From Desulfovibrio sp. 86 (GTDB taxonomy: Bacteria; Desulfobacterota; Desulfovibrionia; Desulfovibrionales; Desulfovibrionaceae): a stretch of DNA of 64,000 nucleotides. The notes below the pieces were generated by a model. It was not told where the DNA came from, ran no database searches, and worked only from the letters and a program-made list of their open reading frames with translations. A program made the translations under genes and the position numbers. Positions 1-11,035 of this stretch are shown piece by piece (within the stretch, counting starts at the first letter, position 1; the number at the start of each line of letters is the position of its first letter). The stretch covers positions 806,001 to 870,000 of the forward strand of contig NZ_LR738849.1 of assembly GCF_902702915.1 (NCBI RefSeq). Direction: 5' to 3'.

Positions 1-48
1 GTTTTCACCTCCCGCCTGCCCTACCTGTGGGCCGCACACAGAAAATGT

Positions 49-62
49 GTACCCAGGCGCAC
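49..62. promoter_or_regulatory. Degenerate GTAC-N6-GCAC activator site
   Basis: One half-site is a perfect GTAC and the other is GCAC, with the same six-base spacer as the two perfect copies downstream. It lies about 270 bp before the -24 element, so it would be a distal site if used. Confidence 0.35.
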
Positions 63-218
63 AAACAGCCACGTCCACGTTCAGGCCGCGCTGAACCGCC
101 GTTAAAAAATATACTTATATTTTAGTAATTTATAAGATAGCCCCAACGGGGAGATACCGTTTCTGTAAAAAAGAGTGAACATATAACATACTGTAATTTA
201 TTATTTTTAATGCACTTT

Positions 219-232
219 GTACAACTATGTAC
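219..232. promoter_or_regulatory. GTAC-N6-GTAC upstream activator site (proximal pair, first)
   Basis: GTAC-AACTAT-GTAC is a perfect match to the GTAC-N6-GTAC pattern described for VnfA, the paralogous activator of the vanadium nitrogenase in Azotobacter. It is centred about 29 bp, close to three helical turns, from the next copy, which favours cooperative binding on one DNA face. Confidence 0.65.
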
Positions 233-247
233 GAATTTACGTGATGT

Positions 248-261
248 GTACGCTTCAGTAC
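248..261. promoter_or_regulatory. GTAC-N6-GTAC upstream activator site (proximal pair, second)
   Basis: GTAC-GCTTCA-GTAC is flanked by T and A, giving the extended dyad TGTAC/GTACA (247-262). It sits about 70-80 bp before the -24 element at 328, a usual enhancer distance for sigma-54 promoters. Confidence 0.65.
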
Positions 262-307
262 ACAGAGGCACGAGTCCTTTTATAAAAAATACATTTAATC
301 AATATAG

Positions 308-1246
<939 letters not shown>

Positions 1247-1250
1247 CCCT

Positions 1251-1371
1251 AGGGCAATTTACGAATGAAATGAGTCAATTGTTCTGCAAGGATTTGCGTA
1301 CAAATCCTTGCCACGAAACAGGCGCAGGCGCGCGTTGCCCGCCGTAAAGCGACTGTTTCAAGTGCAAAATT
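1251..1371 (+). repeat. Dispersed repeat family D, copy 1 (inside the anf operon)
   Basis: This stretch begins AGGGCAATTTACGAATGAAA and ends near TGTTTCAAGTGCAAAATTC. It aligns along its length with 45632-45753 (same strand) and with the reverse complement of 52880-53004. Shared blocks are ACGAATGAAATGAGT, an imperfect hairpin of the type CAAGGATTT/AAATCCTTG, CCACGAAA, and GCCGTA-AGCGA-TTTCAAGTG. It occupies nearly the whole gap between anfH and nifI1 and stops just before the nifI1 ribosome-binding site. Confidence 0.8.
1287..1310 (+). other. Stem-loop in the anfH-nifI1 intergenic transcript
   Basis: There is a perfect ten-base stem, CAAGGATTTG and CAAATCCTTG, with the loop CGTA, 41 bases after the anfH stop. 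There is no T-run, so it is not a typical terminator. It may protect the 3' end of anfH mRNA or lower read-through, giving more AnfH than AnfDGK. That role is an inference. Confidence 0.6.
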
Positions 1372-1388
1372 CTATAAAGGAGCGCCAC

Positions 1389-1706
1389 ATGAAAATGGTA
1401 CGAGCTGTCATACGACCGGAGAGCACGGAACTTGTGGTGGATGCCCTCGCCGCTTCGGGCTTTGTGGCCCTGACCAAGATACAGGCCTTCGGCCGCGGCA
1501 AGCAGAAAGGCATAGACAGCGGCAATGTACACTATGACGAGTTGCCCAAGAACCTGCTTATGCTCGTGGTAGAGGACGAACACGTTCCCCAGGTGCTGGA
1601 GGTGGTGCAAAAGCAGGCCAAGACAGGCAGCTTTGGCGACGGCAAGGTTTTCGTCTCCCCTGTGGACACCGTCTTCACCATCCGCACCGGCCAGGAAGGC
1701 GTCTAG
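1389..1706 (+). CDS. nifI1: PII-family nitrogenase regulator NifI1
   Basis: This 105-residue protein belongs to the GlnB/PII superfamily. NifI1 and NifI2 form a complex that binds nitrogenase and inhibits it when ammonium is available, with 2-oxoglutarate relieving inhibition (established in methanogens). The family N-terminal strand (VRAVIRPES), the T-loop region (AFGRGKQKG) and the conserved GDGKVFV block near residue 85 are visible. The ATG follows an AAAGGAGCG site. It ends 8 bases before nifI2, so the two are translated as a pair. It is an alternative to DraT/DraG control; neither of those genes is in the window. Confidence 0.9.
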   Translation: MKMVRAVIRPESTELVVDALAASGFVALTKIQAFGRGKQKGIDSGNVHYDELPKNLLMLVVEDEHVPQVLEVVQKQAKTGSFGDGKVFVSPVDTVFTIRTGQEGV

Positions 1707-1714
1707 GAGGCGAC

Positions 1715-2086
1715 ATGAAGGAAATAATCGCCATCATACGGCCCAACAAGGTCACAGCCACAAAACGGGCACTGGACCGCCTGGGCTTCCCGAGCATGAG
1801 CGTCGTGGCCGTTTTCGGGCGCGGCAAGCAAAAGGGGATCGCCAACGAGGTCGCTGTGGAAATCAGCCCCATAGTGCGGGGGCTGGGCAGCTTCAAGGGC
1901 ATGCCCTATGTGCCCAAACGACTGCTTTCCATCGTGGTTCCCGCCGAAATGCTCAACAAGGTTTTGAACACCATCATCAAGGTAAACCAGACCGGGGACA
2001 TCGGCGACGGCAAGGTCATCGTCTGTCCTGTGGAAGACGCTCTGCGGGTTCGCACGGGCGAAACGGGCCAGGCCGCCATCCTGTAA
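1715..2086 (+). CDS. nifI2: PII-family nitrogenase regulator NifI2
   Basis: This 123-residue partner of NifI1 has the PII start (EIIAIIRPNK), the FGRGKQKG T-loop stem and GDGKVIVCPVEDA near the C-terminus. It is longer than NifI1, as usual, with the extra length in the T-loop segment (about residues 45-75). The ATG at 1715 follows GGAGGCGAC. Placement between the reductase gene and the catalytic genes is the layout found in methanogens, clostridia and Desulfovibrio nif clusters. It implies rapid post-translational switching of the Fe-only enzyme. Confidence 0.9.
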   Translation: MKEIIAIIRPNKVTATKRALDRLGFPSMSVVAVFGRGKQKGIANEVAVEISPIVRGLGSFKGMPYVPKRLLSIVVPAEMLNKVLNTIIKVNQTGDIGDGKVIVCPVEDALRVRTGETGQAAIL

Positions 2087-3658
<1,572 letters not shown>

Positions 3659-3673
3659 AGCAGGAGCAGAGAC

Positions 3674-4027
3674 ATGGGAGCCCAAACAAACGATCACTAT
3701 GTGGAAAAAGTCATCGACTACATCATGCGCAAATGCCTGTGGCAGTTCCACTCACGGGCCTGGGACAGGGAGCGGCAGAACGCGGGCATCATGACCCAGA
3801 CCACGCAGATACTCTGCGGCGAGCAACCCGACGTTCAAACCCCCGAAAACCGCTGCTACTGGGTTGATGCTGTCATGATGGCCCGGGGCCTGATCGGAGA
3901 AAACCCCGAACTGGCAGACATGAACAACGACGACATTCGCCTGTTCATGACGGATGCCAAAAAGAGACTGGATTTTCTGACTATTCACGGTTCACTGAAC
4001 CAGGAACTGACAGATCCCAAGTACTGA
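3674..4027 (+). CDS. anfG: Fe-only nitrogenase delta subunit, AnfG
   Basis: This 117-residue protein is the small delta subunit found only in the vanadium and iron-only nitrogenases; Azotobacter AnfG is about 132 residues. The VEKVIDYIMRKCLWQFHSRAWDRE region and the FMTDAKKRLDFLTIHGSLN block are characteristic of the family, which helps stabilise cofactor-loaded AnfDK. A GGAGCAGAGAC site precedes the ATG, 15 bases after the anfD stop. Its presence is the clearest sign that this is an alternative nitrogenase. Confidence 0.93.
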   Translation: MGAQTNDHYVEKVIDYIMRKCLWQFHSRAWDRERQNAGIMTQTTQILCGEQPDVQTPENRCYWVDAVMMARGLIGENPELADMNNDDIRLFMTDAKKRLDFLTIHGSLNQELTDPKY

Positions 4028-4055
4028 GTACCAGTCCAAGCAGAAGAGGTGAGCC

Positions 4056-5444
4056 ATGTCTTGCGAAATAATGGAAAAAGAACGGTCAGGGGTCATCAAC
4101 CCCATTTTCACCTGTCAACCCTGCGGCGCGCAGTATGTCAGCATCGGCGTCAAGGACTGCATCGGCATTGTCCACGGCGGTCAGGGCTGCGTCATGTTCG
4201 TGCGCCTGCTATTCGCCCAGCACTTCAAGGACAACTTCGAAGTGGCGTCCTCCTCCGTGCATGAAGACGGCGCGGTCTTCGGGGCCACCAACAGGGTGGA
4301 AGAAGCTGTGGACGTGCTGCTTATGCGTTATCCGGACGTGAAGGTCGTGCCCATCATCTCCACCTGTTCCACGGAAATCATCGGCGACGACATCGATGGC
4401 GTGGTGACCAAGCTTAACAACGGCCTGCTCAAGGAAAAATATGCGGACCGTGAGGTGCACCTCATCGCAATACATACGCCAAGCTTTGTGGGCAGCATGA
4501 TCAGCGGTTACGACATCGCGCTGCGGGATTTTGTGACGCACTTCGCCGAAAAGGGCGAACCCAACGGCAAGCTCAACCTCCTTACCGGATGGGTGAACCC
4601 CGGTGACGTCAAGGAGCTCAAGCACCTGCTCAGCCTGATGGACGTGGACGCCACCGTGCTTCTGGAAATTGAAAGTTTCGACTCGCCCCTGTTGCCCGAC
4701 GGCACGGGCAAATCCCACGGCAGCACCACCATTGCGGATCTCAAGGGAACCGCCAATGCCGTGGGAACCATCGCCCTGGCCCGGTACGAAACAGGCAGGG
4801 CGGCAAAGTACCTTGAAAAAGAGTTCGACCTGCCCACCGTCATAGGCCCCACGCCCATAGGCATCCGCAATACGGACGTTTTTTTGAAAAACGTGCAAAA
4901 GCTCACGGGCAAGCCCATCACGCAGGCTCTGGTGCACGAACGCGGCATAGCCATGGATGCCCTTGCTGACCTCACCCATATGTTCCTGGCGGACAAAAAG
5001 GTGGCCATCTACGGCAATCCCGATCTGGTCATCGGCCTGGCCCAGTTCTGCCTTGATCTGGAAATGAAGCCCGTCCTGATTCTGCTTGGCGACGACAACC
5101 CGCACTATGCCGAAGACCCGCGCCTCAAGGAAATGAAGGACAATGTGGACTTTGACATGCAGATCGTCACCAACGCCGACCTCTGGGATCTGGACGGCCG
5201 CCTCAAGCGTGGCGAAGTGGAACTGGATCTCATACTCGGCCACTCCAAGGGGCGCTGGGCCGCCATAGACAACAATGTGCCCATGCTGCGCGTGGGCTTT
5301 CCCACCTATGACCGTGCCGGCCTCTACCGTTACCCCGTCATGGGATACGCCGGAGCCGCCTGGCTTGCGGAAAATATGGCCAACACCCTGTTTACCGATA
5401 TGGAATACAAAAAGAACAAGGAATGGATACTGAACGTCTGGTAG
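4056..5444 (+). CDS. anfK: Fe-only nitrogenase beta chain, AnfK
   Basis: The beta subunit pairs with AnfD and shares the P-cluster. At 462 residues it has the usual AnfK length. Likely P-cluster ligands are Cys20, Cys45 and Cys104, in the contexts IFTCQPCGAQ, GGQGC and ISTCSTEIIGDD. Later blocks TPSFVGSMISGYD and GWVNPGDVKELK are typical of nitrogenase beta chains. The ATG follows AGAGGTGAGCC. It closes the structural gene set; the next gene starts 54 bases on. In other bacteria anfO and anfR follow here, but they do not here. Confidence 0.94.
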   Translation: MSCEIMEKERSGVINPIFTCQPCGAQYVSIGVKDCIGIVHGGQGCVMFVRLLFAQHFKDNFEVASSSVHEDGAVFGATNRVEEAVDVLLMRYPDVKVVPIISTCSTEIIGDDIDGVVTKLNNGLLKEKYADREVHLIAIHTPSFVGSMISGYDIALRDFVTHFAEKGEPNGKLNLLTGWVNPGDVKELKHLLSLMDVDATVLLEIESFDSPLLPDGTGKSHGSTTIADLKGTANAVGTIALARYETGRAAKYLEKEFDLPTVIGPTPIGIRNTDVFLKNVQKLTGKPITQALVHERGIAMDALADLTHMFLADKKVAIYGNPDLVIGLAQFCLDLEMKPVLILLGDDNPHYAEDPRLKEMKDNVDFDMQIVTNADLWDLDGRLKRGEVELDLILGHSKGRWAAIDNNVPMLRVGFPTYDRAGLYRYPVMGYAGAAWLAENMANTLFTDMEYKKNKEWILNVW

Positions 5445-5498
5445 CTGTTCGCAGTGTGCCTGCCTTCAGACAATCACCCTCAACACGGACATGCAGTT

Positions 5499-6077
5499 AT
5501 GGATATCACCGCCAGCTTTGACCGATACGGGCGCAAGGACAGGCAGTACTACTTCGCCTATGGTTCCAATATGCATCCCGCCCAGATCAGCACGCGTTGC
5601 GCCGCGCCCCGCGCGGTCTGCACCGCCTGCCTGGCGGATCACAAGCTGGCGTTTCACGGTCGCAACAGGGTTTGGGACGGCGGCATGGCAACCGTCGTTC
5701 CGGCCCAGGGCCGCGAGGTTTGGGGAGTCTTGTATGAACTGGGCTTCGGCGACAGCCTCAGCCTTGACCTGTGGTGCAGTGCGCGGCTGGACGGCGGCGG
5801 GGCCTATTTTCATTATCCTGTGCTTGTGCGCGATGGCGCTGGCGAAGAGCATGCGGCAGTGCTGTACAAAAAGGACGTGCTCGGCACGCCTGTGCCGCCC
5901 AGCAGCGAGCATATGGCATTCATTCTGGAGGCGGCCCGCATGCGCAGCCTGCCTCCCCGGTATCTGCAAATTCTGGAAAAGATGGAAAGCACGCCCGCGC
6001 GCTATGACGTCCCACGCGAGGCAAAACAGTTGCACGGCGTGCTTGTGGAAGCTACCTGCCATGAGTGCGCCGGGTAA
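5499..6077 (+). CDS. Gamma-glutamylcyclotransferase-like (AIG2/GGCT fold) protein
   Basis: This 192-residue protein carries the family signature YYFAYGSNM near residue 16, a conserved R-C pair shortly after it, and EVWGVLYEL in the middle. Relatives cleave gamma-glutamyl compounds to 5-oxoproline, but the fold is used for several chemistries. The typical catalytic Glu cannot be assigned with certainty. It lies 54 bases after anfK on the same strand, so it is probably cotranscribed with nitrogenase, in the slot where anfO is usual. It shows no resemblance I can see to AnfO. The ATG at 5499 was chosen because the signature begins soon after it; the ribosome-binding site is weak. Confidence 0.7.
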   Translation: MDITASFDRYGRKDRQYYFAYGSNMHPAQISTRCAAPRAVCTACLADHKLAFHGRNRVWDGGMATVVPAQGREVWGVLYELGFGDSLSLDLWCSARLDGGGAYFHYPVLVRDGAGEEHAAVLYKKDVLGTPVPPSSEHMAFILEAARMRSLPPRYLQILEKMESTPARYDVPREAKQLHGVLVEATCHECAG

Positions 6078-6164
6078 GACCAGACGGTCTGGCCCTCTGC
6101 CCGGCGCGCCCCTTCAGGCAAAGACACAGCAATGACAACCGTTCAGCACTTCAAAGGAGAGCGC

Positions 6165-6632
6165 ATGCAGGCGCGCATGAAGGAACACCAGCTCACGGCG
6201 GATCAGATCGTGGCCCTTCTGGACAAGGCCCCAGTGGGGCATCTTGGCACAGTGGATGAAAAGGGCTTTCCCTATGTAACGCCCGTCCACTTTGTCCGTC
6301 TTGGCGACAGCATATATTTTCACGGCCTTGCCAGGGGGCGCAAGCTCGCGAACCTTGCCGCCGACCCCAAAGTCTGTTTTGAGGTTGCGGGCGAGCACAG
6401 CTACATCCAGGCAGATGCCCCGTGCGACACCAATACGGCCTATCGGAGCGTCATCATCACGGGCAGGGCCGCGACGGTGGAGGCTCTTGACCTGAAAACC
6501 CGCGCGCTTGACGCCATTGTCGCCAAGTATACGCCGCAGCACAGCGGCGCGAGCTTCCCCGCGAACATGCTGCAAATGACGGCCGTGGTCGAAATCACCA
6601 TTATTGAAATTACCGGGAAGTACTATGCCTAG
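6165..6632 (+). CDS. Pyridoxamine-phosphate-oxidase-fold (PPOX/NimA-like) flavin-binding protein
   Basis: This 155-residue protein has the split-barrel pattern of the PPOX family: GHLGTVDEKGFPYVTPVHF near the start, IYFHGLARGRKLANL, CFEVAGEHSY and YRSVIITGRA. NimA-type relatives bind FMN or similar cofactors and reduce small molecules. I chose ATG 6165 over 6132 because AAAGGAGA lies just before it. Its position between anfK and anfA suggests a redox accessory role during diazotrophic growth. That role is inference; the fold assignment is firm. Confidence 0.75.
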   Translation: MQARMKEHQLTADQIVALLDKAPVGHLGTVDEKGFPYVTPVHFVRLGDSIYFHGLARGRKLANLAADPKVCFEVAGEHSYIQADAPCDTNTAYRSVIITGRAATVEALDLKTRALDAIVAKYTPQHSGASFPANMLQMTAVVEITIIEITGKYYA

Positions 6633-6752
6633 TTCTGGGGCAAGGATACACGGATAAAAAGAGGTTCCCTACAGAACCGGCTTGCGGACGGCGCGGGCGT
6701 GAACAAGGCCATGTGAGGCCAAAACCGCGCGACCGCTCATGTACCCTGAAAG

Positions 6753-8342
6753 ATGGTTCGGTTTTTCATGCGTGTCGAACTCTATGACGCAGAGCTTCAG
6801 TGTGAGGCCGACGAATGCAGGGGTAAAATCATCACCCTGCTCCTGCGGGTCGGCAAACTGCTTTCCGAGCAGAACGACGTTGTGGCGGCTCTGGACAGCC
6901 TGCTGTCTTACATGCGGCGGCATATGGGCATGCAGCGCGCCGCCATAAACCTGTTGCACAGGGAATCAGGACATGTTTTTGCCTACCGCTGCACGGGCAT
7001 GACCCCCTCGGAACAGGACAGAGGCGTGTACCACGTTGGCGAGGGCATCACCGGCAAGGTTGTGGAAAACGCGACGCCCATCGTGCTGCGGCGCATCGGC
7101 AGCGAACCGGATTTTCTCAACCGCACCGGAACCATCATGCTGGACAGCGACAAGGACATGTCCTTCATCTGCGTGCCCATCCACCTGGGCCCCAAGGTTT
7201 TGGGAGCCATCAGCGCCAGCCGCCTGTACCAGAGCGATGCTGCGCTGCGCAAACATGTGAACGTCCTGAGCGTCATGGCGCAGATGCTGGCCCATGCCGT
7301 TGAGCTGTATCTTGTGGAAAACATTGACCGTGTGGAATGGGAAAAGCGTACCCGCCTGCTGCTCAGCCAGTTGAAGGAGCGTTTTCATCCCGACAACATG
7401 ATCGGCATTTCCCGCCCCATGCAGGAGGTGTATGAACTCATCCACAAGGCTTCACCCACCAAGGTGACGGTACTTCTGCTGGGCGAAAGCGGCGTGGGCA
7501 AAGAAATGGTGGCCAACGCCCTGCACTATGGCGGGCTGCGGCCCGGCGGCCCCTTTATCAAATGCAACTGCGCCGCCCTGCCCGAAAGCATCGTGGAAAG
7601 CGAGCTTTTCGGGCATGAAAAAGGCTCTTTCACAGGGGCCAGCTTTCGCAAGGGACGCTTTGAAGATGCTGACGGCGGCACCATTTTTCTGGACGAAGTG
7701 GGCGAACTGTCGCTGGCCGTGCAGGCCAAGCTGCTGCGATTGCTGCAAGAGCGCCAGTTCGAGCGTGTGGGCGGCAACCGCAGCATTGCCGTTGACATCC
7801 GCATCATCGCCGCCACCAACCGCGACCTTGCCGAAATGGTGACGCAGGGCACGTTTCGCGAAGATCTGTACTACCGCCTGAATGTCTTTCCCGTAATGAT
7901 TCCTCCGCTGCGTCAGCGCGGAGACGATGTGGTGGCCCTGGCGGAGCACTTCATGAACTATTATGCCAAGGAGGCGGAAAAAAACATCACGGGCATTTCC
8001 ACATCAGCCATGAATCTGCTGGTGCGGCACAACTGGCCAGGCAACGTGCGCGAACTTGAGAACGTCATCCACCGCGCCGTGATCCTGGCTGAAGGCGAGA
8101 TTCTTCACGCCCACGACCTGCCCCTGGCATTGCACCCGCAAACGTCCCCCGGCAAGGGGCAGCCCCCCAATCTGGAAAACAGGCTGGCGTCCATCGAATA
8201 CGACATGCTGGTGGAAACCCTGCGCAGATGCCAGGGCAATATGAGCAAGGCCGCCGAAGCCCTGGGGCTTACGCGACGCACCATGGGCCTGCGCATGAAG
8301 CGCTTCAATCTGAACTACAAGCAGTTCCGCGAGGGCGGGTAA
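6753..8342 (+). CDS. anfA: Sigma-54-dependent activator of the Fe-only nitrogenase, AnfA
   Basis: This 529-residue enhancer-binding protein has an N-terminal GAF domain (about 30-195), an AAA+ domain (about 215-440) and a Fis-type helix-turn-helix at the C-terminus. The AAA+ domain shows Walker A GESGVGKE, the sigma-54 contact loop ELFGHEKGSFTGA, and GGTIFLDEVGEL. Near the start a C-X4-C pair (Cys17, Cys22) matches the paired cysteines I recall as important in Azotobacter AnfA. That feature, and the linked anf genes, favour AnfA over NifA. It probably binds the GTAC-N6-GTAC sites before anfH. The start is uncertain; ATG 6768 is the alternative. Confidence 0.88.
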   Translation: MVRFFMRVELYDAELQCEADECRGKIITLLLRVGKLLSEQNDVVAALDSLLSYMRRHMGMQRAAINLLHRESGHVFAYRCTGMTPSEQDRGVYHVGEGITGKVVENATPIVLRRIGSEPDFLNRTGTIMLDSDKDMSFICVPIHLGPKVLGAISASRLYQSDAALRKHVNVLSVMAQMLAHAVELYLVENIDRVEWEKRTRLLLSQLKERFHPDNMIGISRPMQEVYELIHKASPTKVTVLLLGESGVGKEMVANALHYGGLRPGGPFIKCNCAALPESIVESELFGHEKGSFTGASFRKGRFEDADGGTIFLDEVGELSLAVQAKLLRLLQERQFERVGGNRSIAVDIRIIAATNRDLAEMVTQGTFREDLYYRLNVFPVMIPPLRQRGDDVVALAEHFMNYYAKEAEKNITGISTSAMNLLVRHNWPGNVRELENVIHRAVILAEGEILHAHDLPLALHPQTSPGKGQPPNLENRLASIEYDMLVETLRRCQGNMSKAAEALGLTRRTMGLRMKRFNLNYKQFREGG

Positions 8343-8432
8343 GGCGTCAGACCGTGTTGCCGGGCGAAACACCCAGGCCATGGTCAGCCCCTCGGCTCAA
8401 CACCGTTTTTTCAGCTGGCATGCCTGGCAAAA

Positions 8433-9326
8433 CTACGAAGCTGCCTTTTCCTTCTTTCCCCGGCGCGGCCGCGCGCTGCTGATGAGCACGCCGGCCACCA
8501 CAAGCGCCCCGCCCACAAGGCTCAGCAAGGGCAGGCGCTCACCGGCCATGCGCCCGAAAATGGCCGCCCATACGGGTTCTCCGGCATAAATGAGGGTGGC
8601 GCGGGTGGGCGAAATGGTTTTTTGCGCCCAGTTCATGACCAGCTGGATGAGGGCTGTGGCAACCCCAAGCCCGCAGGCGCTGCACACGAGCAGCCAGGAA
8701 AACCCCGGCACAGGCTCACCCACAATGGGCATAAGGCTGAAACTCAGTATCGAGGTAACGGTCACCTGTACAACAGTGACCCTGCGCACATTGACCGACC
8801 CAGCAAAGTAGCCGATGAACAGAATCTCAAGAGCGCAGGCCACGGCTCCCAGGAGCGTGAGCATCTCGCCGGCGCCGAAGCCAAGCGAAACGCCGTCAGG
8901 CCCGGCCAGCAAAATCAGCCCCACCAGGGCGCAACCCACGCCAAGCCATGCCATGGCGCTTGGGCGGTGCCGCATGAACAGCCATTGTAAAACAGGCACG
9001 GCAGGCACATAAAAAGCCGTTATAAATGCTGATTTGCTGGCAGAGATGGTCACAAGTCCATACGACTGCAAGGCATAGCCGCCCAGCAGCGAAAGCCCTA
9101 TGAGGAATCCGGCAAAAAGCTCGTGCAGGGTAAGTCCGCGCAGAATGGGCAAAGAAATGGCCAGAAGCGCCAGAGCCGCCGATCCAAAACGCAGGCCCAC
9201 AAAAAACAGGGGGCCGGTAACGTCCAGAGCGTTGCGTATAATAAGAAACGTCGTGCCCCAGATCATAGTTACGCCAACCAGCGCCCATTCGCCCTGGCTG
9301 AGCTGAAAAAATCTTTTATCCCGCAT
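8433..9326 (-). CDS. EamA/DMT-family transporter
   Basis: This predicted ten-helix inner-membrane protein of 297 residues has two EamA repeats. The first opens WALVGVTMIWGTTFLIIRNAL, as is typical for the drug/metabolite transporter superfamily. The second covers the C-terminal half with APTRATLIYAGEPVWAAIFG-like sequence. The substrate cannot be inferred. I start at ATG 9326 (MRDKRFF) because the upstream in-frame stretch to 9617 has no family similarity and unusual composition. It converges on anfA with a 90 bp gap. Confidence 0.8.
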   Translation of the reverse strand: MRDKRFFQLSQGEWALVGVTMIWGTTFLIIRNALDVTGPLFFVGLRFGSAALALLAISLPILRGLTLHELFAGFLIGLSLLGGYALQSYGLVTISASKSAFITAFYVPAVPVLQWLFMRHRPSAMAWLGVGCALVGLILLAGPDGVSLGFGAGEMLTLLGAVACALEILFIGYFAGSVNVRRVTVVQVTVTSILSFSLMPIVGEPVPGFSWLLVCSACGLGVATALIQLVMNWAQKTISPTRATLIYAGEPVWAAIFGRMAGERLPLLSLVGGALVVAGVLISSARPRRGKKEKAAS

Positions 9327-9562
9327 GATGGAAAATACCTGACCCCTCGTGAGCAAGGCTGGGGCAAAAAGCATTATGCCCAGGCCATGTCTGACAACGT
9401 GCAGCGCAGTTTTCTGCCGACCCCAATTGCCAGATGGTCGGCGTAACTGCCATTGCGGTACGCAATAAAACACAAAAAATCGCCGGACGATTGCGGCGCA
9501 ACACATTGAGGCCGCATTACAAATCCGACTCCGGCCAGGGCACTGTAGCTTGTGGCAGTACA

Positions 9563-9591
9563 AAAGGGAACCGGTAAAACCGGTTCCCTTT
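9563..9591 (-). terminator. Rho-independent terminator downstream of the permease
   Basis: A perfect 12-base stem, AAAGGGAACCGG and CCGGTTCCCTTT, with loop TAAAA, lies 65 bases past the permease stop. On the minus strand it is followed by TTTTG. It can also act on the plus strand. Confidence 0.8.
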
Positions 9592-9655
9592 CTGCGGCCA
9601 GAACATGGCCGGGACATGCCTTTCGTGACGTCACTGGCTCACGAAAGCGGGCGTA

Positions 9656-11035
9656 TCACAAATTGTATTTTTTCTTCGCCTTGTACCCAAGCCACACAAG
9701 AATCAGCCACACCGGCACCGCCTCCACCGAGCCTGCCATGCCGATCTGCGTCAGCACCACAAGCACCACGGCCATGAAAAGCAGGCAGAGATAATTGGAC
9801 AGCGGAAACCAGAAGGCTTTGAACACGATCTTTTCACCGGCCTTTACCTTGGCGGCCCGAAACTTTATGTGCGTAAGGCTGATCATGGCCCAGTTGATGA
9901 CAAGGGCCGCCACCACCAGCGCCATAAGCATGCCAAGGGCCTGGGCGGGCATAAAATAGTTCAGCAGCACGCACAACAGCGTTGCGCCCGAGGATATCAT
10001 AAGCGCGGGAACCGGCACGCCCCTGGCGCTGACTTGGGCCAGCGCCTTGGGCGCGTTGCCCTGAAGCGCCAGCCCGTAAAGCATGCGGCTGTTGCAGTAC
10101 ACGCAACTGTTATACACGGACAGCGCCGCGGTCAGCACCACAAAGTTAAGCACATGCGCCGCCGAGGGAACGCCGATAAGATCAAAAATCTGCACAAAGG
10201 GGCTGGCCACCATGGCTTCGGCCCAGCGGCTCTTGTCCACTGGAGCGCCAAGCTTGTTCCAGGGATGCAGGGTCAGCAGCACGGTGAGCGCGCCGATGTA
10301 GAAGATGAGAATGCGGTAGATAAGCTGGTTGACGGCCTTGGGGATGGTTTTTTGCGGATTGGCCGTTTCTGCGGCGGCAATGCCCACAAGCTCAAGCCCG
10401 CCAAAGGAAAAGCTCACCACGGCCAGAGAAGTGAAGACGCCGCCCCAGCCTCTGGCAAAAAAGCCGCCGTATTCCCAAAGGTTGCTGACGCTGGCGTCGG
10501 GCCCTGCGTTGCCGGACACCAGAAGAAAGGTGCCAAGGGCAATCATGGCAACAATGGCCGCAACCTTGATGGAGGCGAACCAGAACTCCATCTCGCCAAA
10601 AACGCTCACCTGGGCAAGGTTGATGCCATTGATGAGAAGAAAGAAAAAAGCCGTGGTCTGCCACGGCTCAATGCCCGGAAACCAGTACTGCACGTACACG
10701 GCCACGGCAGTGAGTTCCGACATGCCCACCAACACGTACAGTATCCAGTAGTTCCAACCGGAGAGCAGACCGGGGAATTCGCCCCAGTACTTGTAGGCAA
10801 GATTGCTGAAAGACCCGGCCACAGGCTCCTGCGCCATCATTTCGCCAAGCTGGCGCATGATGAGAAAAGCGATAAACCCGCCGATGGCATAGCTGAGAAT
10901 AACGGCAGGACCGGCCATTTGAATCGTGCCCGCAGATCCGAGAAAAAGGCCTGTACCAATGGCTCCGCCAAGGGCAATCAGCTGGATGTGCCTGTTTTTT
11001 AAGGCACGGTGTAGTTCTTGTGTGTCTTTTTTCAT
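9656..11035 (-). CDS. Aromatic/neutral amino acid permease (APC family, AroP/PheP type)
   Basis: This 459-residue protein has about 12 membrane segments. The N-terminal ELHRALKNRHIQLIALGGAIG and GTGLFLGSAG block is the hallmark of the amino acid transporter group of the APC superfamily, which drives proton-coupled uptake. Its length equals that of PheP and AroP of enteric bacteria. The substrate is probably an aromatic or branched neutral amino acid, by similarity only. The ATG at 11035 follows an AGGGCCAGGT region, and a divergent aminotransferase gene starts 296 bp away, so the two may share a control region. Confidence 0.85.
   Translation of the reverse strand: MKKDTQELHRALKNRHIQLIALGGAIGTGLFLGSAGTIQMAGPAVILSYAIGGFIAFLIMRQLGEMMAQEPVAGSFSNLAYKYWGEFPGLLSGWNYWILYVLVGMSELTAVAVYVQYWFPGIEPWQTTAFFFLLINGINLAQVSVFGEMEFWFASIKVAAIVAMIALGTFLLVSGNAGPDASVSNLWEYGGFFARGWGGVFTSLAVVSFSFGGLELVGIAAAETANPQKTIPKAVNQLIYRILIFYIGALTVLLTLHPWNKLGAPVDKSRWAEAMVASPFVQIFDLIGVPSAAHVLNFVVLTAALSVYNSCVYCNSRMLYGLALQGNAPKALAQVSARGVPVPALMISSGATLLCVLLNYFMPAQALGMLMALVVAALVINWAMISLTHIKFRAAKVKAGEKIVFKAFWFPLSNYLCLLFMAVVLVVLTQIGMAGSVEAVPVWLILVWLGYKAKKKYNL

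Noticed and set aside
5499..6077. AnfO considered for the gene after anfK
   Set aside because: The YFAYGSNM signature places it in the GGCT fold, and nothing resembles AnfO.
6741..6754. GTAC half-site just before anfA
   Set aside because: The second half at the N6 spacing reads AGAT, not GTAC, so this is not a credible activator site.
9327..9617. N-terminal extension of the EamA transporter
   Set aside because: The added 97 residues are Cys/Arg-rich without membrane-transporter features and cross the permease terminator.
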